Part shown: positions 42,638 through 52,635 of the stretch, piece after piece
How the letters are laid out: each line of letters opens with the position of its first letter
How positions within the stretch are numbered: position 1 is the stretch's first letter
Assembly: GCA_021323395.1 (NCBI GenBank)
Contig: JAJONL010000011.1
Location: 1-64,000 of the forward strand
From: Nitrospira sp.
GTDB lineage: Bacteria > Nitrospirota > Nitrospiria > Nitrospirales > Nitrospiraceae
DNA: 64,000 nt
Direction of reading: 5' to 3'
Translations under genes and position numbers: made by a program
Notes under the pieces: model-generated
Database searches by the model: none
What the model was told of the DNA's origin: nothing
The model's input: only the letters and a program-made list of their open reading frames with translations

Positions 42638-44977
42638 CTAGGAAAAACCAAAACTACGCCTCAACCGTTCCCAGAATCCGCTGCCATGCACCTCGCAATA
42701 GCCGGTAGGTTCCGTGCCTTCGATAAACAGTTCCGTCGTTCGCTGCGGACATTTGGAGGTGGCCAGTTGACCGGTCTTGGGATCGATGTCGCGCATGACC
42801 ACCGCCGAAGGCGTCGCAACCTGGCGCGGCGCGGCCGGCACGATCCGGCGCATGAATTCCACCCACATGGGCAGCGCTGCCTGCGCCCCCGTCAGGTTCA
42901 ACGCCTCTTCATCATCAAATCCCACCCACACCCCGAGGACGACGTCGGAGGTGTACCCGACGAACCAGGCATCGCGATACCCGTCCGTCGTGCCGGTCTT
43001 TCCCGCCACGCTGCTCCGGAGACCCATGGCCTTCGCTTTCGAGGCGGTCCCGCGTTCGACTACCCCCGTGAGCATCGAGGTCATAACAAACGTGGCTTGT
43101 GCCGATACCGCCTGATGCCGTTCCGGCGTATGACGCCAGGCCGGATCTCCTTCCGGCGTGATAAGAGCCTGGGCAGCCGTCGGAGCGACAAACACTCCCC
43201 CATAGGCCAGGGCGCCATATGCCGCTGTCATCTCCAGGAGCGACACGCCGGAGGTGCCGAGAGCGAGAGAGAGGTTGTCGCTCAATGGGCTGCGGATGCC
43301 CAAACTTCGGGCCAGCTGGAGGATGCGTTTCGTCCCCACCGTCTGCGCCACCTTCACTGCCGGGACATTCAACGATTGTTCCAGGGCGGTCCTGAGCGAC
43401 ACCGTGCCGTGAAACCGATGGTCGTAATTCTGCGGCGCCCACACACCGGCGCGGGATTCGAACGTCACCGGCTCATCGACAAGCAGCGTCGCCGGCGTAA
43501 TCGCCTGGCCACCGGTCAATTCGTGGCGAGCGTCCAGTGCCGCGAGATACACCAGCGGCTTGAACAACGAACCTGGTTGACGCTTCGCTTGTACGGCCCG
43601 ATTGAACTGACTGGTGCGATACTCGCGACTCCCCACCATCGCAAGGATGGCCCCGCTCATCGGATCGAGCGCGACCAGTGCGCCCTGTACCGGATCGGCG
43701 TGGCTCGTTAACGCAGGATAGGCCGTTTCCAGTTTCGTGAGTCCGCTTCCCAACGTCTCCACGGCCAGCCGCTGCAGAATCGGATCGAGCGTCGTATAGA
43801 CCCTGACGCCATCGGGAAGCGGCGCGCCGGTCGTCTCTTCCATTTGTCGCAACAGATAATCGACGAAGAAGGGCGCATCCGCCAGGGTATCTTGGGGCGG
43901 CAAGACTCGCACCGGCGACATCACCGCCAGTTTCCATTCATTGTCCGCCAACAGTTCCTGGCTATGCAGCCTTCCCAATACGACATCGCGACGGTGCTTC
44001 GCGAGGGTGGGATTTCTGATCGGCGAATAGGTATTGGGGCCCTTGATCATTCCCACCAGCAGAGCGGCTTCCTCCAGGCTGAGCGCACTCATGCGCTTCC
44101 CGAAATACCGGTGGGCCGCCTCCCCCACCCCATAGATAGAGACCGACCCCACCTGGCCGAGATAGATCTCGTTCACATAACTTTCGAGAATCGCTTTCTT
44201 CGGATACTTCGCCTCCAGCACGAGCGCCGCGATGGATTCCCTTAGCTTTCTGCCAAAGGTGCGTTGCGGAGAATAGAAGAGATTCTTGGCCAACTGTTGG
44301 GTAATGGTGCTCCCGCCCTGAATGACCGTTCCGCGGGCCAGATTCGTCCACACCGCTCGGGCCACGGCCACCGGATCGAGACCGGGATGGCTGAAAAACC
44401 GCCGATCCTCGATCGCCAGCAACACATCGATGAACCGGGCCGGCATCTCGTCATATGACACCCACTCCCGAACCTGCCGGGAGACCCCGCGTAATCCGCT
44501 GATCAGTTGCGGCTCAAGATAGGCAGGGAACAGCTCGTCGCCATGCTCGATCGAGAGCACTTTCGCAACCCTCCCCTGATCAAGGAGCAATCGCGCGGGA
44601 ACGGGCCGTAGATGAAGGTCCGTAAACTCATGCAGGTAAATATCGATTGCGGCAGCCGTGACGCGATAGTCCCCCGGTACGCGCACCGGCGACTCGACGG
44701 CGCGATAGCCGAGCTGATTGAGGCGCTCGAGGAGGTGCGATGAGGCGATGTCGAGATCGGGCTTGAGGAGAAACGGCGCGCCGTAAATAAGACGAGGAGG
44801 ATGGTCGTCGCCCGTAGGCAAGGCGAGGCTGGCCGATAAGTACAGGCCATAGGTCAACGCCATTCCCGCGGCCAGCGCGGCCATGCCAAGCAAGGCCAGC
44901 ACCCCGCGCAGGACCCAGCGTCTGCCGAACGTCACGTCCACATCCCCATTCCGGCGAGCATACGCGATCCCATGCAC
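42638..44977 (-). CDS. mrcB: Class A penicillin-binding protein (PBP1b type)
   Basis: This 779-residue inner-membrane enzyme both polymerises and cross-links peptidoglycan. It has a membrane anchor (about 22-48), a UB2H-like domain (about 62-150, as in PBP1b), a GT51 transglycosylase with E190 in AIEDRRFFSHPGLD and QLAKNLF, and a transpeptidase with S470 in GSLFKP, SLN and GKTGTTDG motifs. The UB2H-like domain distinguishes it from PBP1a. The start at 44977 is a GTG. A small bactofilin gene follows. Its promoter shares a 140-bp gap with the divergent porin gene. Confidence 0.95.
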   Translation of the reverse strand: MHGIAYARRNGDVDVTFGRRWVLRGVLALLGMAALAAGMALTYGLYLSASLALPTGDDHPPRLIYGAPFLLKPDLDIASSHLLERLNQLGYRAVESPVRVPGDYRVTAAAIDIYLHEFTDLHLRPVPARLLLDQGRVAKVLSIEHGDELFPAYLEPQLISGLRGVSRQVREWVSYDEMPARFIDVLLAIEDRRFFSHPGLDPVAVARAVWTNLARGTVIQGGSTITQQLAKNLFYSPQRTFGRKLRESIAALVLEAKYPKKAILESYVNEIYLGQVGSVSIYGVGEAAHRYFGKRMSALSLEEAALLVGMIKGPNTYSPIRNPTLAKHRRDVVLGRLHSQELLADNEWKLAVMSPVRVLPPQDTLADAPFFVDYLLRQMEETTGAPLPDGVRVYTTLDPILQRLAVETLGSGLTKLETAYPALTSHADPVQGALVALDPMSGAILAMVGSREYRTSQFNRAVQAKRQPGSLFKPLVYLAALDARHELTGGQAITPATLLVDEPVTFESRAGVWAPQNYDHRFHGTVSLRTALEQSLNVPAVKVAQTVGTKRILQLARSLGIRSPLSDNLSLALGTSGVSLLEMTAAYGALAYGGVFVAPTAAQALITPEGDPAWRHTPERHQAVSAQATFVMTSMLTGVVERGTASKAKAMGLRSSVAGKTGTTDGYRDAWFVGYTSDVVLGVWVGFDDEEALNLTGAQAALPMWVEFMRRIVPAAPRQVATPSAVVMRDIDPKTGQLATSKCPQRTTELFIEGTEPTGYCEVHGSGFWERLRRSFGFS

Positions 44978-45117
44978 GAAATCACATCCGCTCGATCGCT
45001 CGGCTCAGATCGGGTGTCGTTCCAAGCTTGACAAACACTCTTCGGTCCCCTTAGATGGGCGCCAATCTGAGAGCCTACGCCCTAGTACCTAGAACCGTTC
45101 TCGCGAGGAATGCGCCG

Positions 45118-46605
45118 ATGCATACAAATTATCCGCTCGATGGCAGGGAGACACGAACCTTGCGCATGCGTCATGCATTGCAGCCATGCGCCGCAGACGA
45201 TCTTCCCGTTCCATCCTGCTCGCGAAAGTGCGCCTCAGCCGGGCCCCGCTTCCTAGCCTGGGGGGTCCTCATGGCCACGATGCTGGCCATTGTTCCCCTG
45301 CCGGCCTTGGCGGGAAGTTTTCGCCTCTATGATCACAGCGCCTCGGCCACGGGTCAGGCGTCCGCCTTCACAGCCCAAGCCGACGATGCCTCCGCGGGGT
45401 ACTACAACCCGGCCGGCATGACCCAACTCCGCGGGGTGCAACTCTCGGCCGGCACGTCGCTCATCGGCGGCGCCCTGTCATTTCAAAATGCGGCCGGCGC
45501 TCAAACGAACGGCGATTTGCGTGGCAGCGTGGCGCTTCCGCCCCCCTCGAACTTCTACCTCACTGCCAACTTGAAAGATCTCGGGATCGGGTCGTTCGAC
45601 AGCACGACCGTCGGCCTGGCCGTCTTCAATCCCTTCGGCACGTTGACGCGCTGGCCTGACAGCGGCCCCTTCGCCACCGCCACCACGAAGGCGGCCCTCG
45701 AACTCATCGACATTCGCCCTTCCATCGCCTTCAGACCGCTTCCGGATGTGGCCATCGGTTTAGGAGCGGACATCTACACATTTTCAGGAGCCTTCGGCGA
45801 AGGACAGGTGGAACGACAGTTTCGGTGGCCTGGCGGCCTCGGCATCCCGGCGGGGACCGGCATGGAATTGAATGGACGTGACACGGCTGCGGGATTCAAT
45901 GCCAGCCTGCTCTATACCCCATTGCGAAATGAAGACGGACTTCCGCTGGTCAATATTGGGCTCCTCTATCGCAGCCAGGCCACGCTTCATCTTCATGGGC
46001 AGCTGCTCGCCGGCGGCGCCCCTGTTGCGGATGCCCGCACCACCGTCGTGCTCCCGCAAATCCTGACGGGAGGTATCGCCATATGGCCGGTTCGCGATCG
46101 GGATCGTGAATGGAAATTGGAATTGGATGTTGACTACACCGGCTGGAAATCGGTTCGTCATCTGGATACAACCCTTTCCAACGGGCTCACCATCCCGACC
46201 CCCGCCAATTGGACGAGCGGCTATACGGTCATGATCGGCACCGAATACAAATGGCTCAGGCCACAGCCGCTGCCCGATTGGGATATCGCGTTGCGCGCCG
46301 GCTACTGGCATGGTCAGAAAGCGATCCCGGACCAGACGTACAACCCTGCTATTCCCGATGGCGATCAACATGCCCTCTCCACCGGTATCGGGTTCATGTG
46401 CCGGGACAAGGGCAGGTTTTTCGGCGTGCTGCCCTGTGGCGGATCGGATAAGGCTTTCAGCCCCAAAGGGTTCGGCATCGATCTGGCGTACCAGGCGATC
46501 CTGTATGAAGCGCGCACCATTGCCGGCAATGTCAATCCGACCGTCAACGGAACCTACCGCAGCACGCTGCATGTGGGCTCGCTCAATCTGCGAGTGAATT
46601 TTTAG
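45118..46605 (+). CDS. FadL/OmpP1-type outer-membrane transporter
   Basis: The product of about 495 residues is a 14-stranded-type outer-membrane beta barrel of the FadL/TodX family, which takes up fatty acids or other hydrophobic compounds. The mature start GSFRLYDHSASATGQASAF contains the NPAG-like hatch motif AGYYNPAGMTQL typical of the family. The end is a strand with terminal F (LNLRVNF). The signal sequence lies near residues 40-62 (ALAG), so the first 40 residues may belong to a long N-region or the real start may be ATG 45271. The gene is divergent from the PBP1b gene. Confidence 0.88.
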   Translation: MHTNYPLDGRETRTLRMRHALQPCAADDLPVPSCSRKCASAGPRFLAWGVLMATMLAIVPLPALAGSFRLYDHSASATGQASAFTAQADDASAGYYNPAGMTQLRGVQLSAGTSLIGGALSFQNAAGAQTNGDLRGSVALPPPSNFYLTANLKDLGIGSFDSTTVGLAVFNPFGTLTRWPDSGPFATATTKAALELIDIRPSIAFRPLPDVAIGLGADIYTFSGAFGEGQVERQFRWPGGLGIPAGTGMELNGRDTAAGFNASLLYTPLRNEDGLPLVNIGLLYRSQATLHLHGQLLAGGAPVADARTTVVLPQILTGGIAIWPVRDRDREWKLELDVDYTGWKSVRHLDTTLSNGLTIPTPANWTSGYTVMIGTEYKWLRPQPLPDWDIALRAGYWHGQKAIPDQTYNPAIPDGDQHALSTGIGFMCRDKGRFFGVLPCGGSDKAFSPKGFGIDLAYQAILYEARTIAGNVNPTVNGTYRSTLHVGSLNLRVNF

Positions 46606-46719
46606 GGTTGGACCTGCCGCAATCATGGTACAGTACGTGAAATCACCTGGCGTTCCCCTGTCGTGACGAGGACGTTCCCGCCCGACGTCCCGTAATTTTT
46701 TGTCGAGCGAGGCCTGTGC

Positions 46720-49080
46720 ATGGATCGCCCCCCCCACACCGATCTCCTGTCGCCGCTACAAGCCGAACAAGTGCGGGTTCTGTATCGCACTATGCCCACA
46801 GGGGTGCTGGTGAGTGCCGTCAACGCCGCCATTCTTGCCGCAGTGGTCTGGCCGGTCGTTCCTCATCAATCTCTAGTTTTGTGGGTCCTCATCATGTGGA
46901 TCTCGGCGGGAGCCAGGGCCCTGTTGATCATGAATTACCGTCGGGGAGTCCCTTCATCCTGGCAAGCAGCCGACTGGCACCGCTGGATGCTGGTCAGTAC
47001 CACTCTCTCGGGCCTGGGATGGGGCAGCAGCGTCTATTTCTTTACGCCTGAAATTCCCTTTCCCTACGAAGTGGTGCAGATGTTCGTCTTAGGAGGCATG
47101 ACGGCCGGGGCGATTTCCCTCTTCTCGGTCTCTTTCACCCTGTTCCTTTCTTACGCCTTGGCCTTAGCCCTCCCTCTTCTCGCCCACTTGTTTCTCAGCG
47201 GCCACGAATTCCATTCGATCATGGGGCTCATGGGCACCCTCTTTCTCTTCGCCACGATCCTTTCAGCCTGGAACTTCCATCGCGTGATCCTCGCCTCCAT
47301 GAGCTTGCGACTTGAAAACCTCTCTCTCATTCAATCCCTGACGACCCGAACAGAGGCAGTGGAGCGATTGAATCAGGAGATCACCAAAGAAATCCACGAA
47401 CGACGAATGATGGAAGAGCAACTACGGACCACCCAAAGCGGGCTTGAACAACGGATCGCCGAACGCACCGTCGACCTGGCGCAAGCCAATGCTCGCCTGC
47501 AGGACGCCGTGCAGGAGCATCGGCGTACCGAAACCGCCCTCCTCTCCAGTGAACAGCGGTTCAACCACCTCACCGACAATCTCAACCAGGGCGTTTGGTT
47601 CGCCCGGGCGCAACCCCCCCAGGTTCTCTACGTCAACCGGGCGTTTGAACGAATTTGGGGTATTCCCGCCGAACGTTTTTACGAAGATCCGACACTCTGG
47701 CGGAATTGCATTCATCCGGATGACCACCGGCTCGTCACCCAAGCGTACGACGCAGAAATAGCCAATCCAACCGGACACGATCTGCAGCGTCTCTATCGCA
47801 TCGTGCGTCCCGACGGACAAATCCGGTGGATTCACGACCGGATGGTCATCCACCATACTCCCACCGGTGAAGTCGACAGTTTGAGCGGCATCACCGAAGA
47901 CATTACGGATGCCCGTGAACTGGAAGATCAGTTGCGGCAAGCGCAGAAGATGGAGGCCGTCGGACGGTTGGCAGGAGGGGTGGCGCACGACTTCAACAAT
48001 GTCATGACCGTCATCCTCGGGTATAGCGCAGTCCTGCTGCAGGAGCTGAATCAGAATTCGTCGGCCCGTCACTTCGTTCAGGAAATCCAGCGCGCCGGCG
48101 AACGTTGCGCGGCCCTCACCGGCCAATTGTTGGCCTTCAGCCGCAAGCAGATGCTTCACCCCGTCTCGCTGGACCTTCATCGGGTCATTCAGGACCTCGT
48201 GGCGCTGTTGAAAAGCCTCATCGGCGAACACATCACGATCGTGCTCCGGCTCGACTCCACCCCGCGCTGGGTCAAGGTCGACGCGGTCCAGCTCGAACAG
48301 GTCCTGCTCAATTTGGCGGTCAATGCCCGCGATGCGATGCCGCACGGGGGCACGTTAACCATCGACACGCGTCAGGTATTCCCCGACCAGGTGTGGGGGC
48401 AGGGACAGACCCCGCGCAACGCTCGCACCTATGTGCGATTGCGCGTGCACGACACGGGGGCCGGCATCGATCCGGCCGCCAAGACCAAGATCTTCGAGCC
48501 CTTCTTCACGACCAAACCCGTGGGACAAGGAACCGGGCTCGGCTTGTCGACGGTCTATGGCATCGTCCACCAGAGCGGCGGAACGATCAGAGTCGAGAGC
48601 GCCGTGGGACAGGGCACCACTATGACCGTATTTCTGCCGGAGGTGGCTGCCTCAGACGCTGTGCTTCTCCCCGCTTCGCCCGAGGTCAACAGCCGGCCGG
48701 GAACGGAAGTCATCCTTCTGGTTGAGGACGAACCGTCGGTGCGGCTGTTGACCCAGCACATTCTCCGAACGCATGGCTATACGGTGCATGAAGCGGAAGA
48801 CGGCTTCCGCGCGCTGGATCTGATTCGTCGAAGCAGCCTGCACATCGATTTGGTCGTGACTGATTTAGTGATGCCGGGCATGAATGGAAAAGAATTGGCC
48901 ATGCGCCTCCGAGGCCATTTCGGGGCCCTAAAAGTTCTCTATATGTCGGGCTATAGCGACAACACTCCGGTGACGGGTGACGAGTCGCAGGGCCAGGCCA
49001 CATTTCTACAGAAACCCTTCTCGCCCGAAGATCTGATTCACAAGGTGCACGAGATTCTTCACGCGAGTTCTCCTGCTTGA
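46720..49080 (+). CDS. Multi-spanning hybrid histidine kinase (PAS-HisKA-HATPase-REC)
   Basis: This 786-residue protein begins with about six membrane helices (about 28-190) without a large periplasmic domain, then a coiled coil (about 215-275), PAS with PAC (about 280-400), HisKA with H in GGVAHDFNN (about 424), HATPase with DTGAGIDP and GQGTGLGLSTVYG, and a receiver with D in VVTDLVMPG (about 713) ending QKPFSPEDLIHKV. The kinase-receiver half is close in sequence to that of 22321-25422. No separate response regulator is adjacent, so the target is unknown. ATG 46720 is favoured; no ideal Shine-Dalgarno sequence is seen. Confidence 0.93.
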   Translation: MDRPPHTDLLSPLQAEQVRVLYRTMPTGVLVSAVNAAILAAVVWPVVPHQSLVLWVLIMWISAGARALLIMNYRRGVPSSWQAADWHRWMLVSTTLSGLGWGSSVYFFTPEIPFPYEVVQMFVLGGMTAGAISLFSVSFTLFLSYALALALPLLAHLFLSGHEFHSIMGLMGTLFLFATILSAWNFHRVILASMSLRLENLSLIQSLTTRTEAVERLNQEITKEIHERRMMEEQLRTTQSGLEQRIAERTVDLAQANARLQDAVQEHRRTETALLSSEQRFNHLTDNLNQGVWFARAQPPQVLYVNRAFERIWGIPAERFYEDPTLWRNCIHPDDHRLVTQAYDAEIANPTGHDLQRLYRIVRPDGQIRWIHDRMVIHHTPTGEVDSLSGITEDITDARELEDQLRQAQKMEAVGRLAGGVAHDFNNVMTVILGYSAVLLQELNQNSSARHFVQEIQRAGERCAALTGQLLAFSRKQMLHPVSLDLHRVIQDLVALLKSLIGEHITIVLRLDSTPRWVKVDAVQLEQVLLNLAVNARDAMPHGGTLTIDTRQVFPDQVWGQGQTPRNARTYVRLRVHDTGAGIDPAAKTKIFEPFFTTKPVGQGTGLGLSTVYGIVHQSGGTIRVESAVGQGTTMTVFLPEVAASDAVLLPASPEVNSRPGTEVILLVEDEPSVRLLTQHILRTHGYTVHEAEDGFRALDLIRRSSLHIDLVVTDLVMPGMNGKELAMRLRGHFGALKVLYMSGYSDNTPVTGDESQGQATFLQKPFSPEDLIHKVHEILHASSPA

Positions 49081-49378
49081 TCTACTTGACAGGCCTAGCC
49101 CAGATTATTCATGAATGCCGTCGCGAGTCGTTCGAGACCGAAGCCGGGGCTTCTCGCACGTAAGGCCGACGTAGGCGTACGTGCAGTCCGGCGAGGAGGC
49201 CGAACGAGAAAGCTAGGAGCCTTCCGATTAATCCTTCGTCGCGAGGCGAAGGAGTGGCGGCAGATGTTAGGCCGCAGGCTTGAAAAAACCGGAAGCGTAT
49301 TCGCTGAATACGTTGAGGAATTTTTCGAGCCGAGAACGACGCAGATGCCCGGAGATCATTCGCCGTAGCAGAATGGCA
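49081..49378. repeat. Structured gene-free region with palindromes
   Basis: This 298-bp gap between convergent genes has no credible gene. It contains GCACGTA/TACGTGC (49156-49162, 49178-49184) and a long imperfect hairpin at 49277-49331 with a perfect inner stem CGTATTC/GAATACG around GCT. The beginning CCTAGCCCAGATTATTCATG looks like the end of a mobile element, but no transposase or target duplication is visible. It may be a decayed mobile-element remnant or a second repeat family. Confidence 0.45.
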
Positions 49379-50857
49379 TTAGTCGGACAGGCTCCTGGTG
49401 AGCGGCGGAGGTCGATCGACGCGGGCAATCTCAGCCCGGCGGTCGATGATCTGTGGCAGGAGTGATCCGGCGACCATGGCGGCAGCAGCCACCAAAAACC
49501 CGACGATTTGCGGCGGCCAAATCGCATCGGGGGCGCCGGCCAACTCTAACGTGATCCAGGTCCCAAGCCCTGTCGCGATCGCCAGCAAAGCGCCTTGCGT
49601 AGTGGCTCTGGCCCAATACAATCCGGCGAACAGCGGCACGAAGGCCGCCACGAGCGTCACTTTGTAGGCGCTTTCCACCATTCGAAAAATGGTGGCTTCC
49701 GAGCGAAGTGCGAACAGCAGGACGATAGCGGCAAACCCGATCAGGACCGTTCGCATGACGCGCAGCAACCCACGGTCGCCGATCCGTGGCATGAACCCTT
49801 TGACGATGTTCTCACTGAACGCGACCGACGGCGCAAGTAACGTGGCTGAGGAACAGCTCATGATGGCGGAGAGCAGGGCTCCGAAAAACACGATCTGCGC
49901 CACGATCGGCGTGTGTCGCACAATCAAGGTGGGCAACACGAGTTGGGAATCACGGTCCATGAGGTCCGCAACCTGGGCCGGATCGATCAGAGTTGCGCAG
50001 TAGGCCAGAAACATCGGCACGAAGGCAAAGAAAAAATAGAGCGATCCGCCCAACACCGATCCTCGCACGGCCGTCTGTTCATCCCGCGCCGACGTGATAC
50101 GCTGGAAGACATCCTGCTGAGGGATCGACCCGAACATCATCGTGATCCAGGCCCCGAGAAAGGGAATCCAGGATTCGAGCTCGGCGGGCGGAAAGAAATC
50201 CAACTTTCCCGCCGCCGCGGCATGGCTCACCACGGCTTCGACCCCACCGGCCAATCCGCTGACCACCGAACCGATATAGATCATCCCACCCATGATGATG
50301 GTGATCTGGACGAAATCCAGAATCGCCACGGAGAACATTCCGCCGAACGTCGTGTAGGTCAACACGATCAACGCTCCCGTCACCATACCGATCGGCTGGC
50401 TCATGGCGCCGTCCGTCACGATATTGAAGACCAACCCGAGCGCTTTGATCTGCGCCGAGACCCACCCGAGATACGACGCCACGATGCAGAGGGTACAGAG
50501 GACTTCGACGGCGCGATTGTACCGGAGGCGGTAATAGTCTCCGATCGTGAGAAGGTTCAACCGGTATAACCGACGGGCGAACAACAATCCGGCAAGGATC
50601 AGACAGAGGCTCGATCCAAACGGATCGGCGACCACGGCTCGCAGGCCGTCTTTGACAAAGGTCGCGGAAATGCCCAACACGGTTTCGGCGCCGAACCAGG
50701 TCGCGAAGACGGTGGCCGTGACCAAGGGGAGCGGCAAACGACGCCCTGCGACCGCAAAGTCTTGCGTGTTGTGGACCAGGGTCGCGGCATACAATCCGAT
50801 GCCGATCGAGCAGGTCAGATAGAGAATGACGAACGACAACAGCATGGAACCATTCAC
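49379..50857 (-). CDS. Sodium:solute symporter (SSS family)
   Basis: The 492-residue inner-membrane protein has about 13 membrane helices and SSS-family landmarks: FAVAGRRLPLPLV (about 32-44), ATWFGAETVLGI (about 51-62) and VSAQIKALGLVF with GALIVLTYTTFGGM. The family moves solutes such as proline, acetate, sugars or vitamins with sodium; the substrate cannot be told. A GTG at 50857 with AGGA six bases upstream is chosen over the ATG four codons on. The gene is convergent with the hybrid kinase, and the small gene at 51044 is divergent from it. Confidence 0.9.
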   Translation of the reverse strand: MNGSMLLSFVILYLTCSIGIGLYAATLVHNTQDFAVAGRRLPLPLVTATVFATWFGAETVLGISATFVKDGLRAVVADPFGSSLCLILAGLLFARRLYRLNLLTIGDYYRLRYNRAVEVLCTLCIVASYLGWVSAQIKALGLVFNIVTDGAMSQPIGMVTGALIVLTYTTFGGMFSVAILDFVQITIIMGGMIYIGSVVSGLAGGVEAVVSHAAAAGKLDFFPPAELESWIPFLGAWITMMFGSIPQQDVFQRITSARDEQTAVRGSVLGGSLYFFFAFVPMFLAYCATLIDPAQVADLMDRDSQLVLPTLIVRHTPIVAQIVFFGALLSAIMSCSSATLLAPSVAFSENIVKGFMPRIGDRGLLRVMRTVLIGFAAIVLLFALRSEATIFRMVESAYKVTLVAAFVPLFAGLYWARATTQGALLAIATGLGTWITLELAGAPDAIWPPQIVGFLVAAAAMVAGSLLPQIIDRRAEIARVDRPPPLTRSLSD

Positions 50858-51043
50858 GAAGTGTCCTGGAGAGAACCCCGCCCTATGACAGGCGGGGGGA
50901 TTGTACCGAGCGCGCGATAGGCGCGCAATGCGGGAGACGAACAGGACGTGAGCGCGCGTCACCACAATGAGACGAAGTGAAAATGTCGGCGCTGAGAAAA
51001 ACCGTTTCGTTGACTTCTCATCTCGCTGTGGTAGGAATAGTCC

Positions 51044-51274
51044 ATGCGGTACTCAATCTACATCGTCTGGTTCTTGACTGTGCTCTCGATCTGCGTCCTG
51101 ACGACGCTCGCCTCCCTCCCGGGATTCATGAACGGCGAGCCCTCGTCCGAGTCGAAAATCGTGATGGGGTCTCGCGGCTTCCGCGCGATCAAGATCCAAC
51201 GCGTACCATGCAACGCGCTCAAGCCATCCTGTCACGCTGCCAAGCGGAAGCTGCAACCAAAAGTTCCGGCCTAG
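51044..51274 (+). CDS. Small membrane or exported protein of unknown function (76 aa)
   Basis: The product has one hydrophobic segment (about 4-26) that may be a signal anchor, followed by a basic tail (pI clearly high) with C56 and C63. No family is recognised. ATG 51044 has AGGA seven bases upstream. It stands alone and its stop lies at the beginning of repeat copy C. The basic tail could hold the protein to nucleic acid or lipid, but that is speculation. An alternative is a non-coding frame. Confidence 0.4.
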   Translation: MRYSIYIVWFLTVLSICVLTTLASLPGFMNGEPSSESKIVMGSRGFRAIKIQRVPCNALKPSCHAAKRKLQPKVPA

Positions 51275-51402
51275 CAGGTGACTGAAAAATGCCGCCAGCT
51301 TTGTTCTCGCATCAATCAGCCCCTCAACGTACCCCCAAGGGTACGCCTCGGGGCTTCATTCGCTGCGGCCTCGCTGGACGCCCTTTTTGAGCCACCTGCG
51401 AG
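51272..51402. repeat. Long palindromic repeat, copy C
   Basis: About 131 bp from GCAGGTGACTGAAAAATGCC to GCCCTTTTTGAGCCACCTGC with imperfect complementary arms and a central GTACCCCCAAGGGTAC palindrome (51324-51339). Shared blocks with other copies are GCCAGCTTTGTTCTCGC and TCGCTGCGGCCTCGCTGGACG. Its left end begins in the stop codon of the small upstream gene. The following bases to 51526 show nothing. Confidence 0.75.
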
Positions 51403-51526
51403 AATGCTCTCATCTTGAGCTACATGTGCGCGGGATATTTTTTTCACGACCCGCTTGCCAAGGCTTCCACCATATAGTCCATGGGGCATTCCAGCCCTGT
51501 CGCCCACGCTACCAGTCGAACTCCCA

Positions 51527-52477
51527 CTAGGACAGTGGAATCTGCGCCTTGTTCCTCTCCAGCCACTGCGCAAAGGTCTGCAACTCGGGATTGAGGCTGC
51601 GCGCGAACGCCGGATCTCTGGCTCCGCAGAAGGCCGCGGTAAAATCACGTTTAAATTGAAACATGTTGCCCAAATCATCGGCGCCGGGAAACCCGAACGT
51701 CCGATAGACCTCCGGTGGGACTGAGTTGTAGCGCACCTCTTGACCGAGCGCCTTCGTTAACGCCGCGGCCATTTGAGGTCCTGTGAGATGCTCCCCCGCT
51801 ACACCCACCGTGGCACCACGATAGCGATCCGGCTTCTTGAACAATCCCCATGCGCACTTTCCAATATCCTCGGCCGCAATCCCGGGCAACTTGGCCTCGC
51901 CCATCGGCAGGGTAAACGCAAGCGTGCCGTCCGGTGCTTTTTTCGGGCCCATGCCGAAATGGATGAGATTGTCCCAATAAAAAGAGGTCAGCATACAGGT
52001 CGTCGGCACGCCAAGCTGCTTGAACAGCTGATCAGCCTCGCCCTTCACATCAAAATGCGGCACTTTATATTTCCCCATCAGCGTCGGCATGCGAGGGTCG
52101 CTCAGGGGCACCCACCGTCGAGTATCTTCCAGCGTCGACCAGACCACATGCTGCACTCCCGCTGCCTTGGCAGCAGTGGCCATCGCCTCCGCCTCGGCGT
52201 ATTCCTTCTCCGGCGACATGTGCGCCCAAAAAAAGGTCACGCAAAAGGCTCCGTAGGCTTCCGCGAAGGCACGCTTGAGACTGTCAACGTCGTGAACATC
52301 GGCCGAGACGACTTCCGCTCCCAGCCGCGCTAGTTCTTTCCCCTTGTCCGAATTCACATCCCTGGTCAAGGCACGCACCGTGAACCCACTGGCGCGATCG
52401 GCCAGGATTGCCCGCACTAATCCGCCTCCTTGCATACCCGTAGCTCCGACGACCGCAACCACCTGCTTGCCACCCAT
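51527..52477 (-). CDS. NmrA-like NAD(P)-binding protein
   Basis: The 316-residue protein belongs to the atypical SDR/NmrA group: glycine motif GATGMQGGG (about 11-19), no catalytic YxxxK, WSTLEDTR in its place and conserved DFxxxGxAE features. Such proteins bind NAD(P)(H) and act as redox sensors or NAD(P)-dependent reductases. ATG 52477 has AAAGGAGG eight bases upstream. It is divergent from the exported protein at 52636. No regulator it could control is adjacent. Confidence 0.88.
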   Translation of the reverse strand: MGGKQVVAVVGATGMQGGGLVRAILADRASGFTVRALTRDVNSDKGKELARLGAEVVSADVHDVDSLKRAFAEAYGAFCVTFFWAHMSPEKEYAEAEAMATAAKAAGVQHVVWSTLEDTRRWVPLSDPRMPTLMGKYKVPHFDVKGEADQLFKQLGVPTTCMLTSFYWDNLIHFGMGPKKAPDGTLAFTLPMGEAKLPGIAAEDIGKCAWGLFKKPDRYRGATVGVAGEHLTGPQMAAALTKALGQEVRYNSVPPEVYRTFGFPGADDLGNMFQFKRDFTAAFCGARDPAFARSLNPELQTFAQWLERNKAQIPLS

Positions 52478-52635
52478 TGACTGCCTCCTTTCTGAGTGTC
52501 TTGCCAACAGAAAAGACCATTCCCTTCGTCTTGCTGTCAACCCTTGAGATAGCGCTGCGTTTTTCCATGAGGGCGGATCTGGTCTTCGCTGACAGGGGCA
52601 TGATAGGCTGTTCTATCAGGTCCGGGAGGAAGATT

